From the NCBI GenBank assembly GCA_025353305.1, contig JANXQX010000214.1, forward strand, positions 1-14,094: DNA of 14,094 bases, given 5' to 3'. Made by a program: the position numbers and the translations under genes. The notes under the pieces were generated by a model that searched no databases, was not told where the DNA came from, and was given only the letters and a program-made list of their open reading frames with translations. Shown one piece after another: positions 6,054 through 12,921 of the stretch. How positions within the stretch are numbered: position 1 is the first letter of the stretch; every line of letters starts with the position of its first letter. The stretch is from Holophagaceae bacterium. Lineage in GTDB: Bacteria > Acidobacteriota > Holophagae > Holophagales > Holophagaceae.

Positions 6054-6764
6054 ATGCCCCATCTTTTATTGCTGGAAGACGACCCGGACATCCGCCTGGG
6101 GATGGAACAGCATCTTCAGCGGGAGGGCTTCACCGTCAGCGCGTTCGAGAATGGCAGGGACGCCCTGCGGCTCCTCCAGCAAACTTCGAATGGCCAATCG
6201 CCCAGGCTGGACGTAGCCCTGTTGGATCTGTCCCTGCCCGACATGGATGGGCTTGATGTGCTCCGCACCATCCGCAGCACTCCAGCATTACGTTCGCTTC
6301 CCGTGGTGCTGGTCACCGCCCGCACAGAAGAGATAGACCGCGTGCTGGGCCTGGAATTGGGTGCGGACGACTACATCTCCAAACCCTTCTCTACCCGGGA
6401 ATTGCTGGCGCGCATCCGCGCCATCCTGCGTCGCGCCAGCTTCCTGGATGAGACCACCAAGGGGCAGATGCTCACCTTCGGGCCAATATCCGTGGATCTG
6501 GAAATGCACGTGGCCCGTGTCAATGGCGAATCCCTGGATTTCACGCGCCGGGAATTCGAACTGCTGGCCTACTTCCTGAAGAATCCCCGCCGCGTGCTCA
6601 GCCGTGAAAAAATCCTTCAGCAGGTCTGGAGTCTGGAATACCTGGGCGAAAGCCGCACCATCGACGCCCACGTGCGCAGGGTCCGCGCCAAGCTCGGCGA
6701 TGCTGCAAGCCTTATCGAGACCGTGGTAGGCGTGGGTTACCGGCTGGGCAGCGTGGACGCCTGA
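6054..6764 (+). CDS. phoB: phosphate regulon response regulator PhoB
   Basis: A 236-residue OmpR/PhoB-class response regulator. The receiver domain (1-120) has the acidic pair Asp9/Asp10 (LLEDDPD), phosphoacceptor Asp58 (ALLDLSLPDMDG), Thr88 (VLVTART) and Lys110 (DDYISKPFS). The C-terminal winged-helix domain (about 138-234) carries DFTRREFELLAYFLKNPRRV, the recognition-helix region SRTIDAHVRRVRAKLG and the wing GVGYRL. Location right after pstSCAB-phoU and a Pho box before pstS support PhoB rather than a generic OmpR-type regulator. It probably belongs to the pst transcript but is separated from phoU by a 91-bp repeat-bearing gap. No PhoR kinase gene follows, which is unusual. AAAGG about 8 bases upstream supports the ATG at 6054. 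Confidence 0.93.
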   Translation: MPHLLLLEDDPDIRLGMEQHLQREGFTVSAFENGRDALRLLQQTSNGQSPRLDVALLDLSLPDMDGLDVLRTIRSTPALRSLPVVLVTARTEEIDRVLGLELGADDYISKPFSTRELLARIRAILRRASFLDETTKGQMLTFGPISVDLEMHVARVNGESLDFTRREFELLAYFLKNPRRVLSREKILQQVWSLEYLGESRTIDAHVRRVRAKLGDAASLIETVVGVGYRLGSVDA

Positions 6765-6775
6765 CGAAGGGTTTT

Positions 6776-6906
6776 GAGTCGAGGGTTTAGAGTCCAGAGT
6801 CCAGAGCCAAGCGGTTCCGCTCTTGACTCTCGACCCTAGGCTTGGGACTTTAGATCTGGCCCACCGCCCACCGCCTAAAGCCCACAGCCCCCAGCCCACA
6901 GCCCGC
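6776..6906. repeat. long heptad array: B, inverted B, then C-rich A
   Basis: Three blocks of 7-bp units cover most of the phoB-DUF47 gap. Block B (6776-6810): GAGTCGA, GGGTTTA, GAGTCCA, GAGTCCA, GAGCCAA. Around AGCGG-TT-CCGCT (6810-6821) the sequence turns over into inverted B (6825-6852): GACTCTC, GACCCTA, GGCTTGG, GACTTTA. After GATCTGG with a one-base slip comes block A (6859-6906): GCCCACC twice, GCCTAAA, GCCCACA, GCCCCCA, GCCCACA, GCCCGC. The two B blocks can pair as an imperfect stem of roughly 20 bp. No T run follows the stem. Confidence 0.92.
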
Positions 6907-6910
6907 TTTG

Positions 6911-6939
6911 TTTTACTTCTTTGTTCCATTCCGTTCACA
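6911..6939 (+). promoter_or_regulatory. possible weak Pho box upstream of DUF47-pit
   Basis: Three 7-bp blocks at 11-bp intervals: TTTTACT (6911-6917), TGTTCCA (6922-6928) and GTTCACA (6933-6939). Only the last is a good match to a TT(A/C)ACA-type half site; the others are loose. It sits between the heptad array and the start of the DUF47 gene. Regulation of a DUF47-pit operon by PhoB is known in Sinorhizobium meliloti, where PhoB represses it. The match is weak and could be chance. Confidence 0.3.
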
Positions 6940-6976
6940 CGGCAAACTAGACATGTTTGCTTGGAATGGAGAACCG

Positions 6977-7624
6977 ATGAGTCTGAACGCGGTGATGCGC
7001 TGGCTGAAGCCCCGGGAAATGGTGTTCTTCGATCTGCTGGATGAATCCGCCGCGAATGTGTTGGCCACGGCCCAATTCTTTGACCAGGGCCTGCGCGCTG
7101 GCGGCGCAACCACCTGGGCCGACACCCGACGGGAAATGAAAGAGCTGGAGCATAAAGGCGACGAACTGACCCATGACATCATGGACCGGCTGAATCTGAC
7201 CTTCGTGACCCCCCTGGAACGTGAAGACATCATGGAGCTGGCCCACTGCCTGGACGATGTGGTGGACAAGCTGGACGCGGTGGCGGAGCGCTTTGTGCTC
7301 TACCGCATCGAGACGGTGCTGCCGGCCGCCATGGAACTCAGCAATTTCGCGGTGGAGGGCGCCATGGAGGTGGTGGTGCTCATCAAAAGCCTACGCACCA
7401 TGTCGGACGGAAAGGAGATCAGCCGCCGCATCCGCCACGTCCATGCCCTGGAAAACAAGGCGGATGCCGTGTACCACTCCGCCCTGGCCCAGATCTTCGA
7501 GGACCCCAAGGACCCCATTCTGCTGATCAAGTGGAAAGAGATTCTCGACATTCTTGAAGAAGCCACGGATGACATCAAGCATGTGGCTCAGGTTGTCGGC
7601 AGCACCATGATGAAGAACGCCTGA
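6977..7624 (+). CDS. DUF47 (PhoU-like) Pit accessory protein
   Basis: A 215-residue, mostly helical protein of the DUF47/PhoU-related family, which is commonly encoded directly upstream of pit and thought to control or assist low-affinity phosphate uptake. Family hallmarks include MRWLKPREMVFFDLLDESA at the N-terminus, ELEHKGDELTHDIMDRLN, the signature TPLEREDIMELAHCLDDVVD and, in the second half, HALENKADAVYHSAL and DILEEATDDIKHVAQVV. The acidic E-x3-D-like helices echo the metal sites of PhoU. The ATG at 6977 is chosen because GGAG lies at 6968-6971 and the protein then matches the usual 205-215-residue length; ATGs at 6908 and 6953 would add an unconserved tail. The stop lies 13 bases before pit, so the two are almost surely co-transcribed. 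Confidence 0.93.
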   Translation: MSLNAVMRWLKPREMVFFDLLDESAANVLATAQFFDQGLRAGGATTWADTRREMKELEHKGDELTHDIMDRLNLTFVTPLEREDIMELAHCLDDVVDKLDAVAERFVLYRIETVLPAAMELSNFAVEGAMEVVVLIKSLRTMSDGKEISRRIRHVHALENKADAVYHSALAQIFEDPKDPILLIKWKEILDILEEATDDIKHVAQVVGSTMMKNA

Positions 7625-7637
7625 GGACTATGGACCC

Positions 7638-8729
7638 ATGCTTGAATTCGTCCCCTTGGCGTTGATCGCCATCGTCCTCTTTTCCTGGACCATCGACTAC
7701 ATCAACGGCTTCCACGATACGGCCAACGCCATTGCCACCGTCGTGTCCACCGGCGTGATGCCTATCAAGTACGCCATCGTCATGGCGGCGACCCTCAATT
7801 TCACCGGCGCCCTAATGGGCACTTCTGTGGCCACCACCATCGCAAAGGGGCTCGCGGACAGTTCGCATATGGTGCCGGCCGTCATCATCGCCGCCCTTCT
7901 GGCGGCCATTCTCTGGGACCTGCTCACGTGGTGGTTTGGGATTCCCAGCAGCACCAGCCATACCTTGATGGGCGGGCTGACCGGAGCGGTGATCGCCCAT
8001 GCGGGGGTTTCAGCCCTCAAATGGGCCAAGCTTCGCGAGATCGGCGCCTTCATCGTGATCTCGCCGCTGCTCGGCTTCATCGTGGCCGCGATCCTCATCA
8101 TCACCATCCTTTGGATCGTCCGGCGCATGCGGCTGCAGAAGGTGAATTTCGCCTTCCGTAAAATGCAGCTGCTTTCGGCGGGCGCCATGGCCTTCACCCA
8201 CGGCCAGAACGATGCCCAGAAGGCTATGGGGGTTATCTGCCTTGGACTCATCACCTATGGATTCCTCCCCCCAGGCGTTGGCAATGTCCCCGTGCCCCTC
8301 TGGGTGAAGATTGGTTCCGCCATCATGATGGGCGCCGGCACCGCGGGGGGCGGCATGAAGATCATCAAGACCCTTGGCCACAAGATCGCCAAGCTAAAGC
8401 CCATCCATGGCTTCGCCGCCGAAACGGCCGCCGCCATCGTGCTGTTCACCACCGCGCATTTCGGCATTCCGGTTTCCACCACCCACTCCATCAGTGGCGC
8501 CATCATGGGCGTGGGCACCAGCATGAACGCCAGCGCAGTGCGGTGGGGCCTGGCCGGAAACATCTTCATGGCTTGGGTCCTTACGATCCCCGTGAGCGCT
8601 CTGCTGGCCGCTGGGTTTTACGAGGCCATCGTTTTCGCCGCGCCCAGTCTGAAAGTCAATCCACACGTGACCCACGTCAAGGTGGTGACTCCTGCCCAGA
8701 TTCCACCTCAGCCCATGAGTGGACACTGA
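7638..8729 (+). CDS. pit: low-affinity inorganic phosphate transporter, PIT family
   Basis: A 363-residue integral membrane protein with about ten hydrophobic segments, belonging to the PIT (PiT/Pho4) family, which moves phosphate driven by the ion gradient. The inverted-repeat signature occurs twice. The first half has GFHDTANAIAT (24-34) and GIPSSTSHTLMGGLTG (101-116). The second has THGQNDAQKAMG (187-198) and GIPVSTTHSISGAIMG (276-291). Length matches the compact bacterial PitA-like form lacking a long cytoplasmic loop. It lies 13 bases after the DUF47 gene; GAGGA near the upstream stop may serve as Shine-Dalgarno, spaced rather far from the ATG. A G-rich heptad array begins about 10 bases after the stop. 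Confidence 0.96.
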   Translation: MLEFVPLALIAIVLFSWTIDYINGFHDTANAIATVVSTGVMPIKYAIVMAATLNFTGALMGTSVATTIAKGLADSSHMVPAVIIAALLAAILWDLLTWWFGIPSSTSHTLMGGLTGAVIAHAGVSALKWAKLREIGAFIVISPLLGFIVAAILIITILWIVRRMRLQKVNFAFRKMQLLSAGAMAFTHGQNDAQKAMGVICLGLITYGFLPPGVGNVPVPLWVKIGSAIMMGAGTAGGGMKIIKTLGHKIAKLKPIHGFAAETAAAIVLFTTAHFGIPVSTTHSISGAIMGVGTSMNASAVRWGLAGNIFMAWVLTIPVSALLAAGFYEAIVFAAPSLKVNPHVTHVKVVTPAQIPPQPMSGH

Positions 8730-8739
8730 TTCTACAACT

Positions 8740-8835
8740 GGGCGGTGGGCTGTGGGCAGTGTTTCAAGTCAAGGGTCGAGGTCAGAACAACTGAACCATT
8801 GACTCTCGACTCTCGACTCTCGACTCATAACTCAT
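8740..8835. repeat. heptad array: G-rich A, B, inverted B (pit-map gap)
   Basis: Block A (8740-8760): GGGCGGT, GGGCTGT, GGGCAGT. Block B (8768-8781): GTCAAGG, GTCGAGG. After a diverged spacer, inverted B (8801-8835): three exact copies of GACTCTC, then GACTCAT and AACTCAT. The exact triplicate suggests recent local duplication. The B blocks face each other and could form an imperfect stem. Confidence 0.93.
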
Positions 8836-8902
8836 GGCCGCAACCGCCAATCTTGGAGCGAACTAAGAGTTCACCAGCTACACTGAGACTCAGGAGCCTT
8901 TC

Positions 8903-9697
8903 TTGCTTTACCGCGAACAGATCCGTTACAAGAGCCGCAAGGAGATTGAAAAACTCCGTTCGGCGGGGCGGCTTGCGGCCAATGCGTTGCGCACGGCGGC
9001 CCGGGCGGCCAAGCCCGGCGTGAGCCTTCTGGAACTGGACAAGATCGCCGAAACCTTCATCCGCAAACACGGCGCAGTGCCCAACTTCAAGGGCTATCAC
9101 GGCTTTCCGGGAACGCTTTGCACTTCGGTCAACGACAAGGTGGTCCACGGCATCCCCACGAAATACATTCTTCAGGAGGGTGATGTCATCGCCATCGATT
9201 GCGGCTGCCGCCTGGATGGTTTCAACGGCGATACCTGCCTGACCGTGGGTGTGGGCCAGATCTCCGAGGAAGCCAAGATGCTGATCCAGACGACCCAGCT
9301 GGCGATGTTCGTGGGCATCGAGCAGTGCCGGCCGGGATTGCGGCTCGGCGACATGGCCACGGCGGTGCAAACGTTCGCCGAGGAGCGCGGCTACAGCATC
9401 GTGCGCGAGTACATCGGCCACGGCATCGGCCGGGACCTGCACGAGGATCCCCAGGTGGTCTACGCTGACCAGCGTCCCGGCACCGGTTTCCGCATGGAAC
9501 CCGGCATGACCATCACCATCGAGCCCATCCTGAATACCGGTTCGCAAAAGTGCATCGTCGAGGCCGACGGGTGGACCGTGCGAACACAGGACGGCGGCTT
9601 GAGCGCCCAGTTCGAGCACGCCATCGCCATCACGAAAGACGGACCGGACATCCTCTCGATCCCCGATCCTGAATTCGAGCTGGAGGACGGGCTGTAG
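8903..9697 (+). CDS. map: type I methionine aminopeptidase
   Basis: A 264-residue cytosolic enzyme that removes the initiator methionine from nascent proteins. All metal ligands of the pita-bread fold are in place: Asp99 (IAIDCGC), Asp110 (FNGDTCLT), His173 (EYIGHGIGRDLHE), Glu207 (TITIEPIL) and Glu238 (SAQFEHAIA). The substrate-contacting His82 (VNDKVVHGIP) and His180 are also conserved, at the spacing found in the E. coli enzyme. No N-terminal zinc-finger or SH3-like extension is present. The start is a TTG at 8903, supported by AGGAG at 8892-8896 with 6 bases between; there is no suitable ATG. The last codons and the TAG overlap the first unit of a heptad array. It appears monocistronic and converges on ackA. 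Confidence 0.97.
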   Translation: MLYREQIRYKSRKEIEKLRSAGRLAANALRTAARAAKPGVSLLELDKIAETFIRKHGAVPNFKGYHGFPGTLCTSVNDKVVHGIPTKYILQEGDVIAIDCGCRLDGFNGDTCLTVGVGQISEEAKMLIQTTQLAMFVGIEQCRPGLRLGDMATAVQTFAEERGYSIVREYIGHGIGRDLHEDPQVVYADQRPGTGFRMEPGMTITIEPILNTGSQKCIVEADGWTVRTQDGGLSAQFEHAIAITKDGPDILSIPDPEFELEDGL

Positions 9698-9734
9698 GTT
9701 GGCTGTGGGCGTCAGGCTGTGGGCGGTGGGCTGA
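9689..9734. repeat. heptad array, G-rich A units at the end of map
   Basis: GGGCTGT (9689-9695) covers the end of map. After a 4-base slip, five units run in exact register from 9700 to 9734: TGGCTGT, GGGCGTC, AGGCTGT, GGGCGGT, GGGCTGA. It ends 6 bases before the stop codon of the convergent ackA gene. There is no separate terminator hairpin between the two genes. Confidence 0.88.
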
Positions 9735-9740
9735 TCAATC

Positions 9741-10907
9741 TCACTTCACCGTTTCCCTCGCGATCATCAATTCTTCGTTGGTGGGCACCACTGCCACGGC
9801 GACTTTGGAATTGAGGGTGGAAATCAGTCTTTCACCGGTGCCTGTCCTGTTGGCTTCCTGATCCAGTTTCAGACCCAGATAACTCAGGTGGCTGCATACT
9901 TCCGCGCGCAATCTGGGGCTGTTGGTGCCGATGCCCGCCGTGAAGGTGATGGCATCCACGCCATCAAGCACGGCGATATAACTGCCGATGAATTTCCGGA
10001 CATCATAGGTGAGCAGATCCCGGGCCAGCGTCGCCCTCACATTGCCTTCATCCGCGGCGATCTCGATCTCCCGGAAATCGCTTGAGACCCCGCTGATGCC
10101 CAGGAGCCCGGATTTCTTGTTCAGCAGGTCTGTGATTGCATGGTAATCGAGGTGTTCCTTTTCGATGAGCAGATCAACGATGCTTGGGTCCAGCGTGCCG
10201 CAGCGGGTACCCATGATGACTCCCTGCAGCGGCGTCATGCCCATGCTGGTGTCCATGCTGTGGCCCTGGTACACGGCGCAGACCGAAGTTCCATTGCCGA
10301 TGTGGCAGGTGACGAGCTTCAGGCTCCGCAGCGGCCTGGCGAGCAGGATGGCGGTGCGGGCCGCCACGAAAGCATGGCTGCTGCCGTGGAATCCATAGCG
10401 CCGGATGCCGTACTTCTGGCTCAACTCGAAGGGGATTCCGTAGGTGCGGGCGTAATCGGGAATGTCGTGGTGGAAGGCTGTGTCGAACACCGCGATGTGG
10501 GGAATATCCGGGAAGGTATGCCGTGCCACCTGGATTCCCAGCGCGTTGGGGGGATTGTGCAGCGGCGCATAGAGTGCATAGGCCTCGATGTCCGCCACGA
10601 CTTCATCGGTGATGAGCACGCTCTCGCCGTATTTCGGTCCGCCATGCACCACGCGATGGCCCACAGCGTTGATGCGCCGGCCTTTGGGAACGATCCTGGC
10701 CACCACTCCCAGGACCTCGCGCAGCGCCGTTTCGTGGTCCGGCAGAGGCAAGTCCCTGTTCTCGCTTTCCTCCCCGGCGCTCCACCGGAAGGATCCATCC
10801 AAGCCGATGCGCTCCGCCATGCCCTCCAGGAGCGGTGATTCGTCCGTCATATCAAAAAGGTTGAACTTCAGGGACGAGGAACCGGAATTCAGGACGAGGA
10901 CGAGCAT
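9741..10907 (-). CDS. ackA: acetate kinase
   Basis: A 388-residue cytosolic acetate kinase that interconverts acetyl-phosphate plus ADP with acetate plus ATP. The ASKHA-fold active-site residues can be placed by comparison with the Methanosarcina enzyme: Asn7 and Ser10-Ser12 (LNSGSSSLKF), Arg85 (GHRVVHGG), Asp142 (AVFDTAFH), His174 (YGFHGSSH), Arg235 (MGTRCGTLDP) and Glu378 (PTNEELMI), all at a constant offset of six. Nothing essential is missing; the 388 residues are slightly short of the usual 395-405. The ATG at 10907 has a GGAG-type ribosome site about 8 bases upstream. It is the last gene of a minus-strand operon, 19 bases after purN, with pta two genes upstream. Confidence 0.97.
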   Translation of the reverse strand: MLVLVLNSGSSSLKFNLFDMTDESPLLEGMAERIGLDGSFRWSAGEESENRDLPLPDHETALREVLGVVARIVPKGRRINAVGHRVVHGGPKYGESVLITDEVVADIEAYALYAPLHNPPNALGIQVARHTFPDIPHIAVFDTAFHHDIPDYARTYGIPFELSQKYGIRRYGFHGSSHAFVAARTAILLARPLRSLKLVTCHIGNGTSVCAVYQGHSMDTSMGMTPLQGVIMGTRCGTLDPSIVDLLIEKEHLDYHAITDLLNKKSGLLGISGVSSDFREIEIAADEGNVRATLARDLLTYDVRKFIGSYIAVLDGVDAITFTAGIGTNSPRLRAEVCSHLSYLGLKLDQEANRTGTGERLISTLNSKVAVAVVPTNEELMIARETVK

Positions 10908-10926
10908 GGGCGCTCCGCATGTGGTG

Positions 10927-11526
10927 CTAAGGGATATGACTTATGTATTCCGCCATGGCCTTGGGATACAGATCCATTTCTGCGGCGTAGACGCGCTGCT
11001 GCAGCGATTCCGGGGAATCGCCGGGCAGCACCGGAACACGGGTTTCGGCGAGCTTCCGGCCATGATCAAGCTCGTTGTCCACCAGGTGCACGGTGCAGCC
11101 GGATTCTTTTTCGCCAGAAGCCAGCACAGCACGGTGAACGTGCATGCCGTACATTCCATGACCGCCAAATCGTGGCAGAAGCCCTGGGTGGATGTTGAGA
11201 ATCCGGCCATCCCATTCCTGGGGAATGAAGAGCTTGCGAAGCCAACCGGCCAAGGCGATGAAATCGGCGCCGGCGGCCTCCGCGGCGCCCAGGCAGGCCA
11301 TGGAATAGGCCTCATCGCTGCCAGCGTCCTTGGGATCCAGAACGACCACCAGAAGCCCTTCGTTCCGCAATTTCAGAACTCCTGGCGCCGTCTCCTTCGA
11401 AGCCACCACAAGTGCGGGCTCGGCTGGAATCCTCCCTTCCCGGCAGGCCCGCACCAGATTCAGCGCGTTGCCGCCTCCCCCGGAAATGAAGAGCGCGAAT
11501 TTTTTCGGGCTGTTCTGGTCGCTCAT
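10927..11526 (-). CDS. purN: phosphoribosylglycinamide formyltransferase
   Basis: A 199-residue GAR transformylase that transfers a formyl group from 10-formyltetrahydrofolate to GAR in purine synthesis. The Rossmann-type N-half starts with the glycine-rich phosphate loop [12 protein letters not shown] (13-24). The catalytic residues are Asn111 and His113 in [10 protein letters not shown] and Asp154 in [33 protein letters not shown] is the characteristic folate-site segment. Length is typical of PurN (about 190-215). The ATG overlaps the pta stop codon (ATGA), so translation is probably coupled. A purine gene wedged between pta and ackA is unusual; these two normally sit side by side, and no other pur gene is in the window. 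Confidence 0.94.
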   Translation of the reverse strand: MSDQNSPKKFALFISGGGGNALNLVRACREGRIPAEPALVVASKETAPGVLKLRNEGLLVVVLDPKDAGSDEAYSMACLGAAEAAGADFIALAGWLRKLFIPQEWDGRILNIHPGLLPRFGGHGMYGMHVHRAVLASGEKESGCTVHLVDNELDHGRKLAETRVPVLPGDSPESLQQRVYAAEMDLYPKAMAEYISHIP

Positions 11527-12542
11527 ACAGCGCTTTGCAGAATTGTCAGCGTCACCACGTCCACGATGTCGCTTTCGGTGCAGCCGCGGCTCAAATCATT
11601 GCCTGGTTTGGACAGCCCTTGCAGCAGCGGACCCAAGGCTGCGGCGCCACCCAGCCGCTCGGTGGTCTTGTAGGCGATGTTGCCGGCATCGAGATCAGGA
11701 AAGATCAGCACATTGGCCCGGCCCGCTACCTCGGAGCCCGGCGCCTTGTTCGCGCCGATTTTCGGAATGAGCGCCGCATCCATCTGCAATTCCCCGTCTG
11801 CGCAAATCCCGGGAACCCGCCCCTTCAGCATTTCGAGCGCCGCCCTGACTTTCTCCACCTTGGGATGCTCGGCGCTGCCCTTGGTCGAGAAGCTCAAGAA
11901 GGCCACGCGGGGTTCCATACCGAGAATTCTGCGCGCACTCAGGGCCGCAGCCTCGGCGATATCGGCCAGCTGCTCCGCCGATGGATCGGGCACCACGGCG
12001 CAATCGCTGAAGATGAGACCGCCACGCTCGCCGAACTGTTCATCCGGATGGATCATCAGGAAACAACTCGACACGGTTTTGATTCCGGGTACCGGGCCAA
12101 GGGTTTGCAGGCAGGCCCGGACGGTCTCCGCCGTAGTATTCAAGGCCCCCGCCACGAATCCATCCGCCAGGCCTTGCCGGACCATCATGCCGCCGAACCA
12201 GAGGGGCTCACGCAGCGCTTCCAGGGCCAGTTGCTCAGTTATGCCTTTGTGGCGGCGCAATTCCCAGAAAGCCCCAGCCAGTTCACTGCTGAGTTCATCA
12301 TTGGCAGGATCCAGGATGGAAACCCCTTTAAGGTCCAGATCCAAAGCCTGCGCGCGCTTGAAAATCGAATCAGGCGAACCCAGCAAAGTGACTTTGCACA
12401 GGTTCATGGAATGGAGTGTGGCAGCGGCTTTCAGCGTCCGATCATCGCGGCCTTCCGGCAATACGACATGGCGCCGCAGCGCCTTCGCCCGCTCGCGAAA
12501 CTCATTCATCCAGTTTTGGTAATTGGCGTTCCTCATCGCCAT
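11523..12542 (-). CDS. pta: phosphate acetyltransferase
   Basis: A 339-residue single-domain phosphotransacetylase (PTA_PTB family; Pta/EutD length, without the N-terminal regulatory domains of the 700-residue enteric Pta). It converts acetyl-CoA plus phosphate to acetyl-phosphate plus CoA. Recognisable parts are [15 protein letters not shown] near the N-terminus, [23 protein letters not shown] and [19 protein letters not shown]. Near the C-terminus [15 protein letters not shown] gives Ser318, Arg319 and Asp325, with the same spacing as Ser309/Arg310/Asp316 of the Methanosarcina enzyme. The start is ambiguous: GTG 12545, ATG 12542 and ATG 12536 are all in frame; 12542 is taken because it overlaps the upstream stop as TGATG. 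It forms the acetate pathway with ackA. Confidence 0.95.
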   Translation of the reverse strand: MAMRNANYQNWMNEFRERAKALRRHVVLPEGRDDRTLKAAATLHSMNLCKVTLLGSPDSIFKRAQALDLDLKGVSILDPANDELSSELAGAFWELRRHKGITEQLALEALREPLWFGGMMVRQGLADGFVAGALNTTAETVRACLQTLGPVPGIKTVSSCFLMIHPDEQFGERGGLIFSDCAVVPDPSAEQLADIAEAAALSARRILGMEPRVAFLSFSTKGSAEHPKVEKVRAALEMLKGRVPGICADGELQMDAALIPKIGANKAPGSEVAGRANVLIFPDLDAGNIAYKTTERLGGAAALGPLLQGLSKPGNDLSRGCTESDIVDVVTLTILQSAV

Positions 12543-12889
12543 CACCGGTTCTTCCGCCTCGGAAGCTCTGTGTCCGCCAGGAATTCCATGGCGTCCAGGC
12601 CCGTTCGTTCCTTGAACGCTTCGCCCAGGCTTGGAACACCGGAACTGGCCTCGTCCAGGTACATCTGCTCAATGCGGTGCATGGGAAAGAAGCGAGTGTC
12701 CAGGGCCACCTGATCCGCATGACCGCCCTTCACCAAGGCCAAAACATCTTCCCAGGGCGCGATGTCGATGCCGCGAACCGCGATTCCGGCGGTCTCAAGG
12801 CCCAGGATCCGGCCCCAGAGCTTCTGTCGCGGCGCGGTCACGACCACCACCACCAGTTGTCCGCGCTGAAATGGAAAGGAGAGTGGCAT
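12542..12889 (-). CDS. conserved-looking small protein of unknown function
   Basis: A 115-residue protein I do not recognise with certainty. The first half alternates beta-prone stretches ([34 protein letters not shown]), suggesting a small beta-barrel of the Sm/SH3/PilZ sort; this is inference. The second half is more polar and probably helical ([16 protein letters not shown], then [18 protein letters not shown]). No signal peptide, membrane segment or catalytic motif is seen. The ATG at 12889 is well supported by AGAGG five bases upstream. The stop overlaps the start of pta, so co-translation with pta is likely, hinting at a link to acetyl-phosphate metabolism or its regulation. Codon use resembles the neighbours, so it is probably a real gene. 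Confidence 0.75.
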   Translation of the reverse strand: MPLSFPFQRGQLVVVVVTAPRQKLWGRILGLETAGIAVRGIDIAPWEDVLALVKGGHADQVALDTRFFPMHRIEQMYLDEASSGVPSLGEAFKERTGLDAMEFLADTELPRRKNR

Positions 12890-12921
12890 GGGAACCTCTG
12901 AACATCATTGATCTTGCCGCC

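Noticed and set aside
6776..6852. B-block inverted repeat as an intrinsic terminator for phoB
   Set aside because: The stem is imperfect and no T run follows it; termination here would have to be shown experimentally.
8854..8874. Short dyad GAACT-AAG-AGTTC upstream of map as an operator
   Set aside because: A 5-bp dyad of this kind is expected by chance, and no clear promoter was found with it.
10588..11673. Plus-strand open frame opposite ackA and purN
   Set aside because: It crosses two well-supported minus-strand genes and has no domain features.
11535..12713. Long plus-strand open frame opposite pta
   Set aside because: It is antisense to the well-supported pta gene; the translated sequence is low-complexity and shows no known motif.
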